Part shown: positions 1 to 7,969 of the stretch, in pieces | How positions within the stretch are numbered: position 1 is the stretch's first letter | How the letters are laid out: every line of letters begins with the position of its first letter | From: Mycolicibacterium agri | GTDB lineage: Bacteria; Actinomycetota; Actinomycetes; Mycobacteriales; Mycobacteriaceae | Direction: 5' to 3' | DNA length: 64,000 bases | NCBI RefSeq assembly: GCF_002553505.1 | Contig: NZ_PDCP01000031.1 | Coordinates: 1-64,000, forward strand | Position numbers and translations under genes: made by a program | Notes under the pieces: generated by a model | Seen by the model: the letters and a program-made list of their open reading frames with translations, nothing else | Told to the model about the DNA's origin: nothing | Databases searched by the model: none

Positions 1-2
1 GA

Positions 3-86
3 AAGCCATACCCGACATCCCTGGGTGATTCGAAGCCTAAGGCCGACGACCCCAAACACCCTTCAAGAAAGGTAAGGAACCGCTGA
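3..86 (+). CDS. Possible C-terminal end of an upstream CDS (partial)
   Basis: From base 3 one frame stays open at the left edge and ends in a TGA at 84-86. The last A of that stop is the A of the ATG of the next gene (TGATG), the coupled arrangement seen repeatedly in this window. The 27 visible residues are Lys/Pro/Asp-rich and match no family I recognise. Another frame is open to a TAA at 76-78, so this assignment rests only on the stop/start overlap. Confidence 0.3.
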   Translation, partial: KPYPTSLGDSKPKADDPKHPSRKVRNR

Positions 87-706
87 TGACGACCGCACAG
101 GTGGCAGAGGGGCGGCCCGCCGTCGTCACCATCGATCTGCACCGCGGACACCTGGACCCCGCAGTGGCCACCATGCCGCTGGCCGCGGACGCGGCGGCCC
201 GGGTCACCGAGGCGAACGCGAACCTGCTCGCGGGGGCACGCACTCGTGGCATCCCGGTCGTCCACGTCGTGACGAGCTACCACGACGTCTCCGAGATCGC
301 ATCGAACCCGTGGTGGGCACGCGTGGCCGGGACGAGCGCCACCCGCGCCAACGTGCTCAAGCATCAGTTGCCGGAAAGTCCTGGGCTGCAAGTCATGCCG
401 CAACTACTCGACCCCGGATACGACATCGTCGTCTACAACAAGAAGCGGTACGATGCCTTCGTCGCCACCGAACTCGATCACGTGCTACGGTCCCGAGGCG
501 TCGAGACCTTGCTGCTCACCGGCGTCAACACCAACAGTTGTGTGCTGGCGACGACCGTCGCGGCCAACTCCAGGGATTATCGTCCGATCGTCGTCGAGGA
601 CTGCGTGGACACCATGGACCCATCGCTGCACGATCCGGCGCTGGCGGTGATCCGGCAGGCGTTCGGCTGGACCGCGACGGTCAAGGAGGTGTTGGACGCG
701 CTGTGA
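86..706 (+). CDS. Isochorismatase-family cysteine hydrolase
   Basis: The 206-residue protein has the cysteine-hydrolase (isochorismatase/nicotinamidase/carbamoylsarcosine amidase) fold. The likely triad is Asp17 in VVTIDLHRGH, Lys119 or Lys120 in YNKKRYDAF, and Cys152 in TNSCVLAT. These enzymes usually hydrolyse an amide, carbamoyl or vinyl-ether bond in small cytosolic substrates. The ATG is preceded by AAGGTAAGGAA. The stop TGA overlaps the next GTG start (GTGA), so it is the first clear gene of a coupled four-gene operon with an ACMSD-like amidohydrolase, an aldehyde dehydrogenase and a hydantoinase. An amidase step on a nitrogenous intermediate is the natural inference; the exact substrate is unknown. 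Confidence 0.85.
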   Translation: MTTAQVAEGRPAVVTIDLHRGHLDPAVATMPLAADAAARVTEANANLLAGARTRGIPVVHVVTSYHDVSEIASNPWWARVAGTSATRANVLKHQLPESPGLQVMPQLLDPGYDIVVYNKKRYDAFVATELDHVLRSRGVETLLLTGVNTNSCVLATTVAANSRDYRPIVVEDCVDTMDPSLHDPALAVIRQAFGWTATVKEVLDAL

Positions 707-1707
707 GAGTTGTCGATGTCCACGCGCACGTCATCCCGCCTGCGCTGGTATCCGCCATGCGGTCCGGCTCGGCGCCCGATGGCATCACAGTCGACGACAC
801 CGACGCCACATCGTGGGTCGTTCACCGGCAGGGCTATCGTTATCCACTGCTGGACGCGTTCCACGACGTGTCGGCCCGGCTGGCCCAAATGGACGCGGAC
901 GGAACCGATTTAGCGCTGCTGTCCGTCGCGCCACCGCTGTTTCTGTATTGGACCGGCGTCGACGGAGCAGCCGCGGCGGCCCGCACCATCAACGACGCCA
1001 TCGCCGATATGGTCGCGGCGGCGCCGAACCGCTTCGCCGGTCTGGCGACGCTGCCCATGCAGGACCCCGCCGCGGCGGTCGCCGAATTGCGGCGCAGCGT
1101 CGGCGAACTCCAGTTGAAGGGCGCGCAGATCGGGCCGCACATCGACGGCACGCCACTCGACGACGAGTCACTGCGTCCGGTTCTGCGCGCCGCTGCCGAG
1201 CTCGGTGTTCCGCTGGTGCTGCACCCGTACTATGTCGGGTCGTCGCCGGGGCTGGATGACTTCTATCTGACCAATCTGCAAGGCAATCCGTGGCAGACCG
1301 CGGTGAGCGCGTCGCGGTTGATCTTCTCCGGAACGATGGATGCGCTTCCCGATCTCGACCTCGTGCTGGTGCACGGCGGCGGGCACCTGCCGTATCAGGT
1401 TGGCCGACTCGACCACGGATACCGCGTCCGTCCTGAGGCCAAGCAGCCGGCCCACGCGCCGAGCGAGTACCTGCGGCGGTTTCACTACGATTCGCTCACC
1501 CACAGCACGAACTCGACCAGCTGGCTCATCGAGCAGGTCGGCTGCGACCGGGTGATGTTCGGCACCGACGTCCCCTTCGACATGGCGGGCGGCACGTTCG
1601 CCGAACAGCTCGCCGGATTCACCGGCTCCGACGACGAACTGCAGGCGATCGCGTCAGGCAACGCTGATCGGTTGTTCGCCCTGACAGGAGGCACGCAGCG
1701 TGGCTGA
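703..1707 (+). CDS. ACMSD-like amidohydrolase (amidohydrolase_2 family)
   Basis: This 334-residue protein is a metal-dependent TIM-barrel amidohydrolase of the aminocarboxymuconate-semialdehyde decarboxylase/gamma-resorcylate decarboxylase group. Visible ligands are His7-x-His9 (DVHAH), His174 (LVLHP), His224 (VHGGGH) and Asp289 (MFGTDVP). Members decarboxylate or hydrolyse ring-cleavage products. I chose the GTG at 703 because it overlaps the previous stop (GTGA) and puts the DVHAH strand at the N-terminus, as the family requires; the frame upstream is open but lies antiparallel in content to gene 86-706. The 3' end overlaps the next gene by 8 nt. With the following aldehyde dehydrogenase this recalls the 2-amino-3-carboxymuconate semialdehyde branch, though that is inference. 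Confidence 0.85.
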   Translation: MRVVDVHAHVIPPALVSAMRSGSAPDGITVDDTDATSWVVHRQGYRYPLLDAFHDVSARLAQMDADGTDLALLSVAPPLFLYWTGVDGAAAAARTINDAIADMVAAAPNRFAGLATLPMQDPAAAVAELRRSVGELQLKGAQIGPHIDGTPLDDESLRPVLRAAAELGVPLVLHPYYVGSSPGLDDFYLTNLQGNPWQTAVSASRLIFSGTMDALPDLDLVLVHGGGHLPYQVGRLDHGYRVRPEAKQPAHAPSEYLRRFHYDSLTHSTNSTSWLIEQVGCDRVMFGTDVPFDMAGGTFAEQLAGFTGSDDELQAIASGNADRLFALTGGTQRG

Positions 1708-3196
1708 CCAACTTCTGCTGCACGTCGACGGCAAGGATCAGCCCGCCAGCGACGGCGGCGAGTTCGCGGTGCACAACCCCGCGACGGGGGAGCATCTCTA
1801 CACGGTGGCCAACGGCACCGAAGAGGACGTGAACGGGGCGGTGCTGGCGGGCCGCGCGGCGTTCGACGACGGGCGTTGGCGGGCGATGCCGCCGCGGGAG
1901 CGGGCCCGCATCCTCAACCGCGCGGCGGTGCTGCTGGCCGAACGCGTCGACGAATACGCGCGACTGGAATCCCTGCAGATTGGGCGCACGCTGCGGGAGA
2001 TGCGGGCACAGCTCAAGCGGTTGCCGGAGTGGCTGGAGTACTTCGCCGCGGTGGCCCAGACCGCCGAAGGCTCCTGCCCGGAGTTCGGCCCCGAGCACCT
2101 GAACGTGGTACGGCGGGTGCCGCTCGGCGTCGTCGGGTTGATCACGCCGTGGAACCACCCGCTGCTGATCACGATGAAGAAGGTGTCCGCCGCACTGGCG
2201 GCGGGAAACTCCCTGATTATCAAGCCAAGTGAACTCGGCCCCGCTGTGCCCGGGCAGCTCGTCGCGCTGCTGGAGGAGGCCGGTGTGCCGCCCGGCGTGG
2301 TGAACTTCGTGCCGGGATTGGGCCGCAGCACCGGCAAGGCGCTGACCGAACACCCGGGTCTGGCCAAACTGGACGTCACGGGCGGAACCGAAACGGGCCG
2401 CGTCATCGCGGCGGCCGCGGGCAGGTCGTTGATCCCGGTGACCGCCGAACTCGGCGGTAAGGCGCCGGTCATCGTGTTCGATGACGTCGACATCGACACC
2501 GCCGTAGCGGGTGCGCTGTTCGCCGCGTTCATCGCCACGGGCCAGACCTGTGTGCAGGGTGCGCGAATCCTGGTGTCGCGCAACATCTACGACCGGTTCC
2601 AAGAGGTGTTGGTGACGCGTACCCGGCAACTGAGGCTGGGCGATCCGATGGATCTGCAAACCCAGGTGGGTCCGTTGGTGTCGCAGGCTCAGCGGGACAA
2701 GACCGCCGCCGCCGTCGACCGCGCCCGCGAGCAGGGGGCTACCGTGCTGGCAGGAGGCCGGATCCCGGAGGGTGCGCAGTATGCGAACGGGTGGTTCTAC
2801 GAGCCCACGATCGTCGGTGATATCCGGCGCGACCACGACCTGTGGTCCGAGGAAGTGTTCGGGCCGGTGTCGGTGATCGCGCCGTTCGACGGTGAAGACG
2901 ACGCGGTGATGATGGCCAACGATTCACCGTTCGGTCTGGCCGCGTCGGTGTGGACGCAGAACGTCGGCCGGGCGGTTCGCGTGAGCCGTCGCCTCGATAT
3001 CGGCATCGTGTGGATCAACGACCACCACCGCATCGATCCCGCTTCGCCGTGGGGCGGCTTCAAGGACAGCGGAATCGGATCCGAAAACGGCCTCGAGGCC
3101 TTCCGCTCCTACACCCGACAGCAGAGTCTGATCATCAACGCCTCGGACACCCCATTCGATTGGTTCGGGACGGATGAAGACCTGCGCTACTCCTAA
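1700..3196 (+). CDS. NAD(P)-dependent aldehyde dehydrogenase
   Basis: The 498-residue protein is a full-length aldehyde dehydrogenase that oxidises an aldehyde to a carboxylate in the cytosol. The key residues are visible: Asn152 in TPWNHP, Lys175 in IIKPSE, Glu250 in ELGGKAP and the nucleophile Cys284 in GQTCVQG. The GTG start has ACAGGAGG upstream and overlaps the end of the preceding amidohydrolase by 8 nt. Members near 2-aminomuconic- or 2-hydroxymuconic-semialdehyde dehydrogenases look like this, and pairing with an ACMSD-like enzyme supports a muconic-semialdehyde-type substrate. Betaine-aldehyde-type dehydrogenases cannot be excluded. Confidence 0.93.
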   Translation: MADQLLLHVDGKDQPASDGGEFAVHNPATGEHLYTVANGTEEDVNGAVLAGRAAFDDGRWRAMPPRERARILNRAAVLLAERVDEYARLESLQIGRTLREMRAQLKRLPEWLEYFAAVAQTAEGSCPEFGPEHLNVVRRVPLGVVGLITPWNHPLLITMKKVSAALAAGNSLIIKPSELGPAVPGQLVALLEEAGVPPGVVNFVPGLGRSTGKALTEHPGLAKLDVTGGTETGRVIAAAAGRSLIPVTAELGGKAPVIVFDDVDIDTAVAGALFAAFIATGQTCVQGARILVSRNIYDRFQEVLVTRTRQLRLGDPMDLQTQVGPLVSQAQRDKTAAAVDRAREQGATVLAGGRIPEGAQYANGWFYEPTIVGDIRRDHDLWSEEVFGPVSVIAPFDGEDDAVMMANDSPFGLAASVWTQNVGRAVRVSRRLDIGIVWINDHHRIDPASPWGGFKDSGIGSENGLEAFRSYTRQQSLIINASDTPFDWFGTDEDLRYS

Positions 3197-3208
3197 AAGG
3201 AGCGAACC

Positions 3209-4564
3209 GTGAGTGAGGTAGACCTGCTCATCGCCGGCGGAACCGTCGTCACCCCGTCCGGGCGGCGGCGGGCCAATGTCGCGGTGCGCGACGGCCGCAT
3301 CGCCGCCATCACCCAGGAGCGTCCCGCCGCCGGCCGAGTCGTCGACGCGTCGAACCTGCTGGTGATGCCGGGCGGCGTTGATACCCATGTGCACCTGATG
3401 GATCCAGGAGATCCCACGCGCGAGGACTTTCCGACCGGCACCAGCGCGGCGGCGGCGTCCGGGGTCACGACAATCATCGAGCATTCGCATGGTCGTCCCG
3501 TGCGGACGGTGTCCGATCTCGTCGACAAGACGCAGTATTTGGCCGATCGGTCCAACGTGGATTTCGGTCTGGCCGCGCACGCGTGGCCGGGTCAGGAGTC
3601 GGTCGTCGGCGAGTTGTGGTCGGCCGGAGTCGCGTTCTTCAAGGTGTTCACCTGCACCACCCACGGAGTGCCCGGACATGATGCCGCAGCGTTGCACGCC
3701 CACCTGCAGGCGTCGGCGCTGGCCGGCGCCATGAGTTTGATGCACTGCGAGGACGAGTCACTCACCGAGGCGGCCGAGAAGGTCTTGCGCGCACAAGGCC
3801 GCGACGACCCGGCAATCGTGCCTGAGTGGCGCAACCGCGACGCCGAACTGGTGGCCGCAGCGGTCGCCGCGTTGCTGGTGCGCCGGACCGGGGCGCGGGC
3901 GGCCGTCGCGCACGTCAGCAACGATGAAGTCGCCGATTACATTGCCGCCGAACGGCGTCGAGGCGCGACGTTGTGGGCCGAGGGTTGCCCGCAGTACTTC
4001 CTGCTGCGCGAGGACGAGGTGCATGAGCACGGCGCGTTGCGCAAGTTCACTCCACCGGCGCGGTCGCGAACCGACGATGACGAAGCCGCGCTGTGGCGGT
4101 TGCTGCGCAGCGGCGTGCTCACCCACATGTCCAGCGACCACGCGCCGTCCACGCTGGAGCAGAAGAACGTGGGCAGCATCTGGGAGGTGCACTTCGGGCT
4201 TCCGGGCCTGGACAGCACGATGTCGGTGCTGCTCGACGCCGTGGCCCGCGGCCACCTGTCGTATGAGGACATCACCCGGGTGTACAGCGAAGTGCCCGCC
4301 CGCACATACGGTTTGTGGCCACGCAAGGGACGGCTGGCGCCGGGCGCGGACGCCGACCTGATCGTCGTCGATCCTGCCGCCACCCGGACCTTGCGCAACG
4401 CCGATGTGCTCTCCAAGGCGGGCTGGACGCCGTTCGACGGCCGCACGGTGACTGGCAGGGTGGTGCAGACCTACCTGCGCGGCCAGCTGATCGCCGAAGA
4501 GGGCAAGCCGCGCGACGAGCGCACGGGCCGCTTCGTGCCCGGAAGCGGACACCGGCCGTCGTAG
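3209..4564 (+). CDS. Hydantoinase/dihydropyrimidinase-like cyclic amidohydrolase
   Basis: The 451-residue protein is a dihydroorotase/hydantoinase/allantoinase-superfamily enzyme that opens cyclic amide (ureide) rings. Metal-site residues are His60-x-His62 (DTHVHLMDPG), the candidate carboxylated Lys145 (FFKVF), His178 (LMHCED), His234 (VAHVS) and Asp309 (SSDHAPS). The GTG start follows AAAGGAG, 12 nt after the aldehyde dehydrogenase stop, so it closes the operon. A second, diverged member of the same superfamily sits in the island at 34285-35691. The precise ring opened cannot be read from the sequence. Confidence 0.88.
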   Translation: MSEVDLLIAGGTVVTPSGRRRANVAVRDGRIAAITQERPAAGRVVDASNLLVMPGGVDTHVHLMDPGDPTREDFPTGTSAAAASGVTTIIEHSHGRPVRTVSDLVDKTQYLADRSNVDFGLAAHAWPGQESVVGELWSAGVAFFKVFTCTTHGVPGHDAAALHAHLQASALAGAMSLMHCEDESLTEAAEKVLRAQGRDDPAIVPEWRNRDAELVAAAVAALLVRRTGARAAVAHVSNDEVADYIAAERRRGATLWAEGCPQYFLLREDEVHEHGALRKFTPPARSRTDDDEAALWRLLRSGVLTHMSSDHAPSTLEQKNVGSIWEVHFGLPGLDSTMSVLLDAVARGHLSYEDITRVYSEVPARTYGLWPRKGRLAPGADADLIVVDPAATRTLRNADVLSKAGWTPFDGRTVTGRVVQTYLRGQLIAEEGKPRDERTGRFVPGSGHRPS

Positions 4565-4688
4565 CTGTTGCCGCGGGCTTGGCTTCTGCCGTGAGTGTCG
4601 TCGTCGCGATTCTTCACGACCCTTTATGCAAAAGCGACGCCCGGCCTAGTCTGGAAGGCGGCGTTTCGAGTTCGCGGGGAGTTCTGCC

Positions 4689-5174
4689 GTGTGTCAATAC
4701 TGCGGGTGCCGGGATATGCCGTTGCTGCGTGACTACATCGCCGAGCACGAACGGGTGCTGAATTACGGCGGTGCGGCGGTGCGCGCGTTGGACAGCGGCG
4801 AGCGTGATCGCGCCCGCGAGTGTCTGGCCGCGATGGACAACGAGTTGCGGTCGCACTGGCGCGGCGAGGAGAACGGGCTCTTCGCGGTGATGGCTTCCGA
4901 CGATTTGTTCGCCGAGCACATCGCGCCGCTGGTGCGTGAGCATCGCGAGCTGGCCGCGCTGCTCGACTCGGTGGATCTCGACGTGCCTCGCGATCAGGAC
5001 AGCGTGCGTCAGGCGGTCTTCGATCTGTATGCGCACATCGCCAAGGAGGAAGACGGACTGTTCCCGGCGTCGTTGACGGCTCTCGACGGCACGCAGTGGG
5101 ACGCGGCGATGACCGCCTGGCAGGAGGCGCATCCCGGCTCAGCGATGATCGGCGGGGCCGGACCGGGCGGTTGA
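4689..5174 (+). CDS. Hemerythrin HHE-domain protein
   Basis: The 161-residue protein is an all-alpha hemerythrin-type cation-binding protein. The helices carry spaced His/Glu ligands (EHERVL near 18-23, SHWRGEEN near 55, EHIAPLVREHREL near 78-91, HIAKEED near 118). Such proteins bind a di-iron centre and act in O2, NO or peroxide sensing or protection. The N-terminus has an extra Cys cluster (CQYCGC at 2-7) outside the HHE core, possibly redox or metal active. I chose the GTG at 4689 to include this motif. It converges on the regulator at 5185 with only 10 nt between the stops. Regulation is unknown. Confidence 0.85.
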   Translation: MCQYCGCRDMPLLRDYIAEHERVLNYGGAAVRALDSGERDRARECLAAMDNELRSHWRGEENGLFAVMASDDLFAEHIAPLVREHRELAALLDSVDLDVPRDQDSVRQAVFDLYAHIAKEEDGLFPASLTALDGTQWDAAMTAWQEAHPGSAMIGGAGPGG

Positions 5175-5184
5175 TCTTGACGGC

Positions 5185-6714
5185 TCAAGCGTTCTGCGCT
5201 TGAAGCTCGTCGAATTTCGCGAGCGCGGAGTCGAGGTCTTCCTCGTCGAAAACCTCGACGCGACTGATGAGTTCGCCCTTCGCCTGCATGAGCTCGATGA
5301 ATCGCCACTCCGCGTCGAAGGCTTCAGGGGCGGTGGCCTTGATTACGTTGGTGAAAACCGCCCCGCAGTCGTTGAGCCTGTGCACCGCTTCGATATATGC
5401 GCTGCCTTCGTTCTGATCGCGCGTCACCCGTACGTACGGTGTCAGATCTCCCGGGGCGAAGCCGATCCCACGACGATGGTCGGCGTTGACCCAGTCCGGC
5501 GTTGTCGGTGACAGGGGCCGCCGCCCAACCAATGCCTCCTCTGCCTGCAGCACAACGGTCCACATCTGTGAATGTGCTGCCGCTTCGCCGGCGATATAAC
5601 GCGTCTCGAGTTCCTTGAACGCGGCCTCGACGTCGTCTGTGTCCAGCATGAAGATCGTCGAAATCTTGTTGTCGCGACCGACTTCGAGAACTACCGGCTC
5701 AGTCAGCGTCCACGGCTCGTGTGCTATCGCGTCCTGCAGCTCGATCGCCGCCGCAGCGGCGGCCGAGGGCCGGTCGAATACCGAAAAGGTCGCGTCGCCT
5801 TCACCGCGCGTCTTGATCAGCCGCCCGCCACGCGACGTCACGACGTGCTCGACGAGTTCGTCGTGGCGTGCCAGGGCGAGGGCCATCGCGTCGGCGTCGG
5901 CTTCCCATGCAGCCGTCGATCCTTCGATGTCGGTGAGAAGGAAGGTGACGGCGCGGGTGGTCGTCGAGACACGTTGTGCAACAGGCATATCCAATGCCGG
6001 GTCCTGGGACACGATGGCGGCTTCGAGCCGTCGCAGCTCCGGGCCCGGGTCCACGCCCAGCTGATCGGCCAACAGCGAGCGGGCCCGCTGATACGCGCCG
6101 AGCGCCTCACCCTGCCTGCCGGCTCGATAGAGCGCGAGCATCAGCTGGCCCCAACGCCTTTCGCGCAGCGGCGCGTCGGCGATCGCTGCTTCCAGCTCGC
6201 CGATGATCTCCGCGGCGCGACCGGTCGCCAACAGCGCGTCGGCGCGGTCCTCCACCAGCGCGGCATGGGCCTCGATCCACCGCGTCTTCTCGGAGAGCCC
6301 GCGTTGACCGTCCGGCAGTTCGGGGACACCGCGCCACAGCCGCAGCGCCTCTTCGAAGTGGGCGACGGCTTGGTTGGTGTTGCCTTCAGCCACGGCGGCG
6401 CGGCCCCTCTGCGCGGCGGTCTTGTAGCAGGACGCGTCGACGTCGGCGCCCGCCAGTGTCCAGCCGGCGCCCGCCGTCAGCACCACGCCGTCGCCGAGCG
6501 CACGACGCAACGACGAGATGTGGGTCTGCAGGGCCTTGGCCGCGGTGCGCGGCGGGTCGTTGCCCCAGAGCAGCTCAAGCAGTAGGTCCGCCGAAACCGC
6601 CGAGCCGCCGTGCAAACCGAGCATCGTGAGGATCGCGCGCGGTTTCGCGCCCGGGACGGCGACCGCCGCGCCGTCCTTCCGGACCTGGAGAGGGCCAAAA
6701 ACCCCCAGCTCCAC
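5185..6714 (-). CDS. SARP-type (BTAD) regulator fused to a truncated class III cyclase domain
   Basis: This roughly 509-residue protein begins with an OmpR-like winged helix (about 1-90; VFGPLQV, TMLGLHGG) followed by a bacterial transcriptional activator domain (about 95-245, ending GVDPGPELRRLE). A class III adenylate/guanylate cyclase domain then starts with FLLTDIEGST (metal Asp near 262) and continues through KTRGEGD. It stops after AIELQDAIAHEPW (near 335) and runs straight into a C-terminal domain of about 170 residues (PTTPDWVNADHRR, FDAEWR) that I recall from the tail of large mycobacterial cyclase/ATPase regulators. The second half of the cyclase, and any ATPase region, are missing, so cyclase activity is unlikely. 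The frame is open further to a TTG at 6795; GTG at 6714 gives the usual SARP N-terminus and GTG at 6732 is an alternative. Confidence 0.82.
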   Translation of the reverse strand: MELGVFGPLQVRKDGAAVAVPGAKPRAILTMLGLHGGSAVSADLLLELLWGNDPPRTAAKALQTHISSLRRALGDGVVLTAGAGWTLAGADVDASCYKTAAQRGRAAVAEGNTNQAVAHFEEALRLWRGVPELPDGQRGLSEKTRWIEAHAALVEDRADALLATGRAAEIIGELEAAIADAPLRERRWGQLMLALYRAGRQGEALGAYQRARSLLADQLGVDPGPELRRLEAAIVSQDPALDMPVAQRVSTTTRAVTFLLTDIEGSTAAWEADADAMALALARHDELVEHVVTSRGGRLIKTRGEGDATFSVFDRPSAAAAAAIELQDAIAHEPWTLTEPVVLEVGRDNKISTIFMLDTDDVEAAFKELETRYIAGEAAAHSQMWTVVLQAEEALVGRRPLSPTTPDWVNADHRRGIGFAPGDLTPYVRVTRDQNEGSAYIEAVHRLNDCGAVFTNVIKATAPEAFDAEWRFIELMQAKGELISRVEVFDEEDLDSALAKFDELQAQNA

Positions 6715-6910
6715 GGCTCGAAGCGTAACCACGTCGACATCGTCGGTGGGCCGATTCAACAGACGGTCAAGACCGAGTAAAGCCCCGCGACGCAAACCCT
6801 GTCCGCCACTGCCGATCGTCTGGTTTTTGCAAGGGCGGTCGTTGCTGGCGGCGATTCACGGACCCTGAGCGCGAAAAACGAGCGCAACCCCGCGACGCCA
6901 AAAGGCCGGT

Positions 6911-7210
6911 TTAGCCCAGCAGACCTCCGCAGCCGCCGGGCGGAGCCAGCGGCGGATTCATGCTGCCGTCGGGGATGATGCAGCGGATCGGCTGCCAGAA
7001 CATGCCGAGGCGGAAGACGTTCAGCCGTGTGCCGTCGGGGAACGTCTTGCCCTCGCAGTACCCGCCGTAGCCCGAGCCGGAAAGGCCCGGCCCGTTGCCC
7101 GGACACCAGATCGGCGGGTTCGGGATGTAGGGGTCGAACTGGTCGGCCTGGGCCGGCGGCGCCAGTGTGATGGCCGCCAGGACTGCGGCGGCAACGATGA
7201 GTTTCTTCAT
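6911..7210 (-). CDS. Small secreted protein, uncharacterised
   Basis: The 99-residue product begins MKKLIVAAAV and has a clean Sec signal peptide ending near APPAQA-DQ (about residue 22). The mature part is short, Pro/Gly-rich and has four cysteines (WCPG, YCEG, IRCII, GGCGG), suggesting disulfides in the cell wall space. I preferred the internal ATG at 7210 over an upstream in-frame codon at 7240 because it starts directly with the signal peptide. I recognise it only as a type of conserved small mycobacterial exported protein and assign no function. Confidence 0.7.
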   Translation of the reverse strand: MKKLIVAAAVLAAITLAPPAQADQFDPYIPNPPIWCPGNGPGLSGSGYGGYCEGKTFPDGTRLNVFRLGMFWQPIRCIIPDGSMNPPLAPPGGCGGLLG

Positions 7211-7522
7211 CGGACTTGCTTTCTCATGCGGCAGCGTCACCGAGGACCACTGCCATGGCGTTTGATTTGTGGCGTGGCCGGCGACGAGACCGTCGAGCGC
7301 GACGACCCCAGCCCCGACCCGAACCAGAACTTACTCGATATTTGCCGAATTAATGCAGAATCAGCAAAGTACCCTGATCAACTCAATACACCAATTTGGA
7401 TAGCAAATGAAATCACATCGCTGAAATCTGTAGATCGCGTATAAATCGGGAGAGAGGGCCCGTTGGTCGGGTACCAAGCAATACGATCCGGAAAGGGGTT
7501 CGGTAAGACGCAGGGGAGACGT
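7211..7522. promoter_or_regulatory. AT-rich divergent intergenic region
   Basis: This 312-base gap separates two divergently oriented exported-protein genes. Bases 7320-7446 are strikingly AT-rich for this chromosome and include a TATAAA hexamer near 7442, a possible -10 for the rightward gene. An inverted repeat TTGGT-N5-ACCAA lies at 7463-7477, between this and the GGGGAGA ribosome site of the gene at 7523. No convincing gene was found; a 72-codon open frame here lacks coding character. Confidence 0.45.
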
Positions 7523-7966
7523 ATGTACAAGTCAGCAGCAGTGGCCGCTTCGGTCGGGGCAATGGCAGCAGGGGCGGTCGGCTTCGCCGGCCCTGCGTCG
7601 GCCGAGGAGCTCTTGCCCGGCATGTACAACGTCGTGACAAGCGGCGCGACCGCGCCGGGTATGGCGGCGGGCAACGCGCCGACCGCGTGGACCGTCCGCT
7701 CGTGCGGATCCGGCTGCGCGCAGATCATCGGCGACAACGCCCTGAAGTGGGATGCCCGCCTGAGCGACGGTCAATGGGTCGCCAAGGTCCATCGGCCGGA
7801 CGCGGTCAATTGCAAGAACGGCACAGCGGCCCCCGGCTGGTCGGAGTTCACGCTGAACGCCGACACGCTGCAGGGCAACATCGTCAGCACCTCCGACGGC
7901 CCGGCGTGCGGCAGCCCGTCGCCGATCATCACGGGCCCGATCTTCGTCGTCATGGATCTGGCCTGA
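7523..7966 (+). CDS. Exported protein, uncharacterised
   Basis: The 147-residue product starts MYKSAAVAAS and has a signal peptide cleaved near GPASA-EE (about residue 28). The mature domain contains Cys pairs (SCGSGC, NCKNG, ACGSP) and a beta-rich pattern with DGQWVAKVHRPDAV, a style shared with the exported protein at 22459. The ATG at 7523 has GGGGAGA 7 nt upstream, so I rejected the longer open frame from 7463. The UbiA gene follows 3 nt after the stop and may be co-transcribed. Function is unknown. Confidence 0.75.
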   Translation: MYKSAAVAASVGAMAAGAVGFAGPASAEELLPGMYNVVTSGATAPGMAAGNAPTAWTVRSCGSGCAQIIGDNALKWDARLSDGQWVAKVHRPDAVNCKNGTAAPGWSEFTLNADTLQGNIVSTSDGPACGSPSPIITGPIFVVMDLA

Positions 7967-7969
7967 CCA

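Noticed and set aside
7226..7444. 72-codon open frame in the AT-rich intergenic region
   Set aside because: No ribosome-binding site, no family resemblance and overlap with the likely promoter region.
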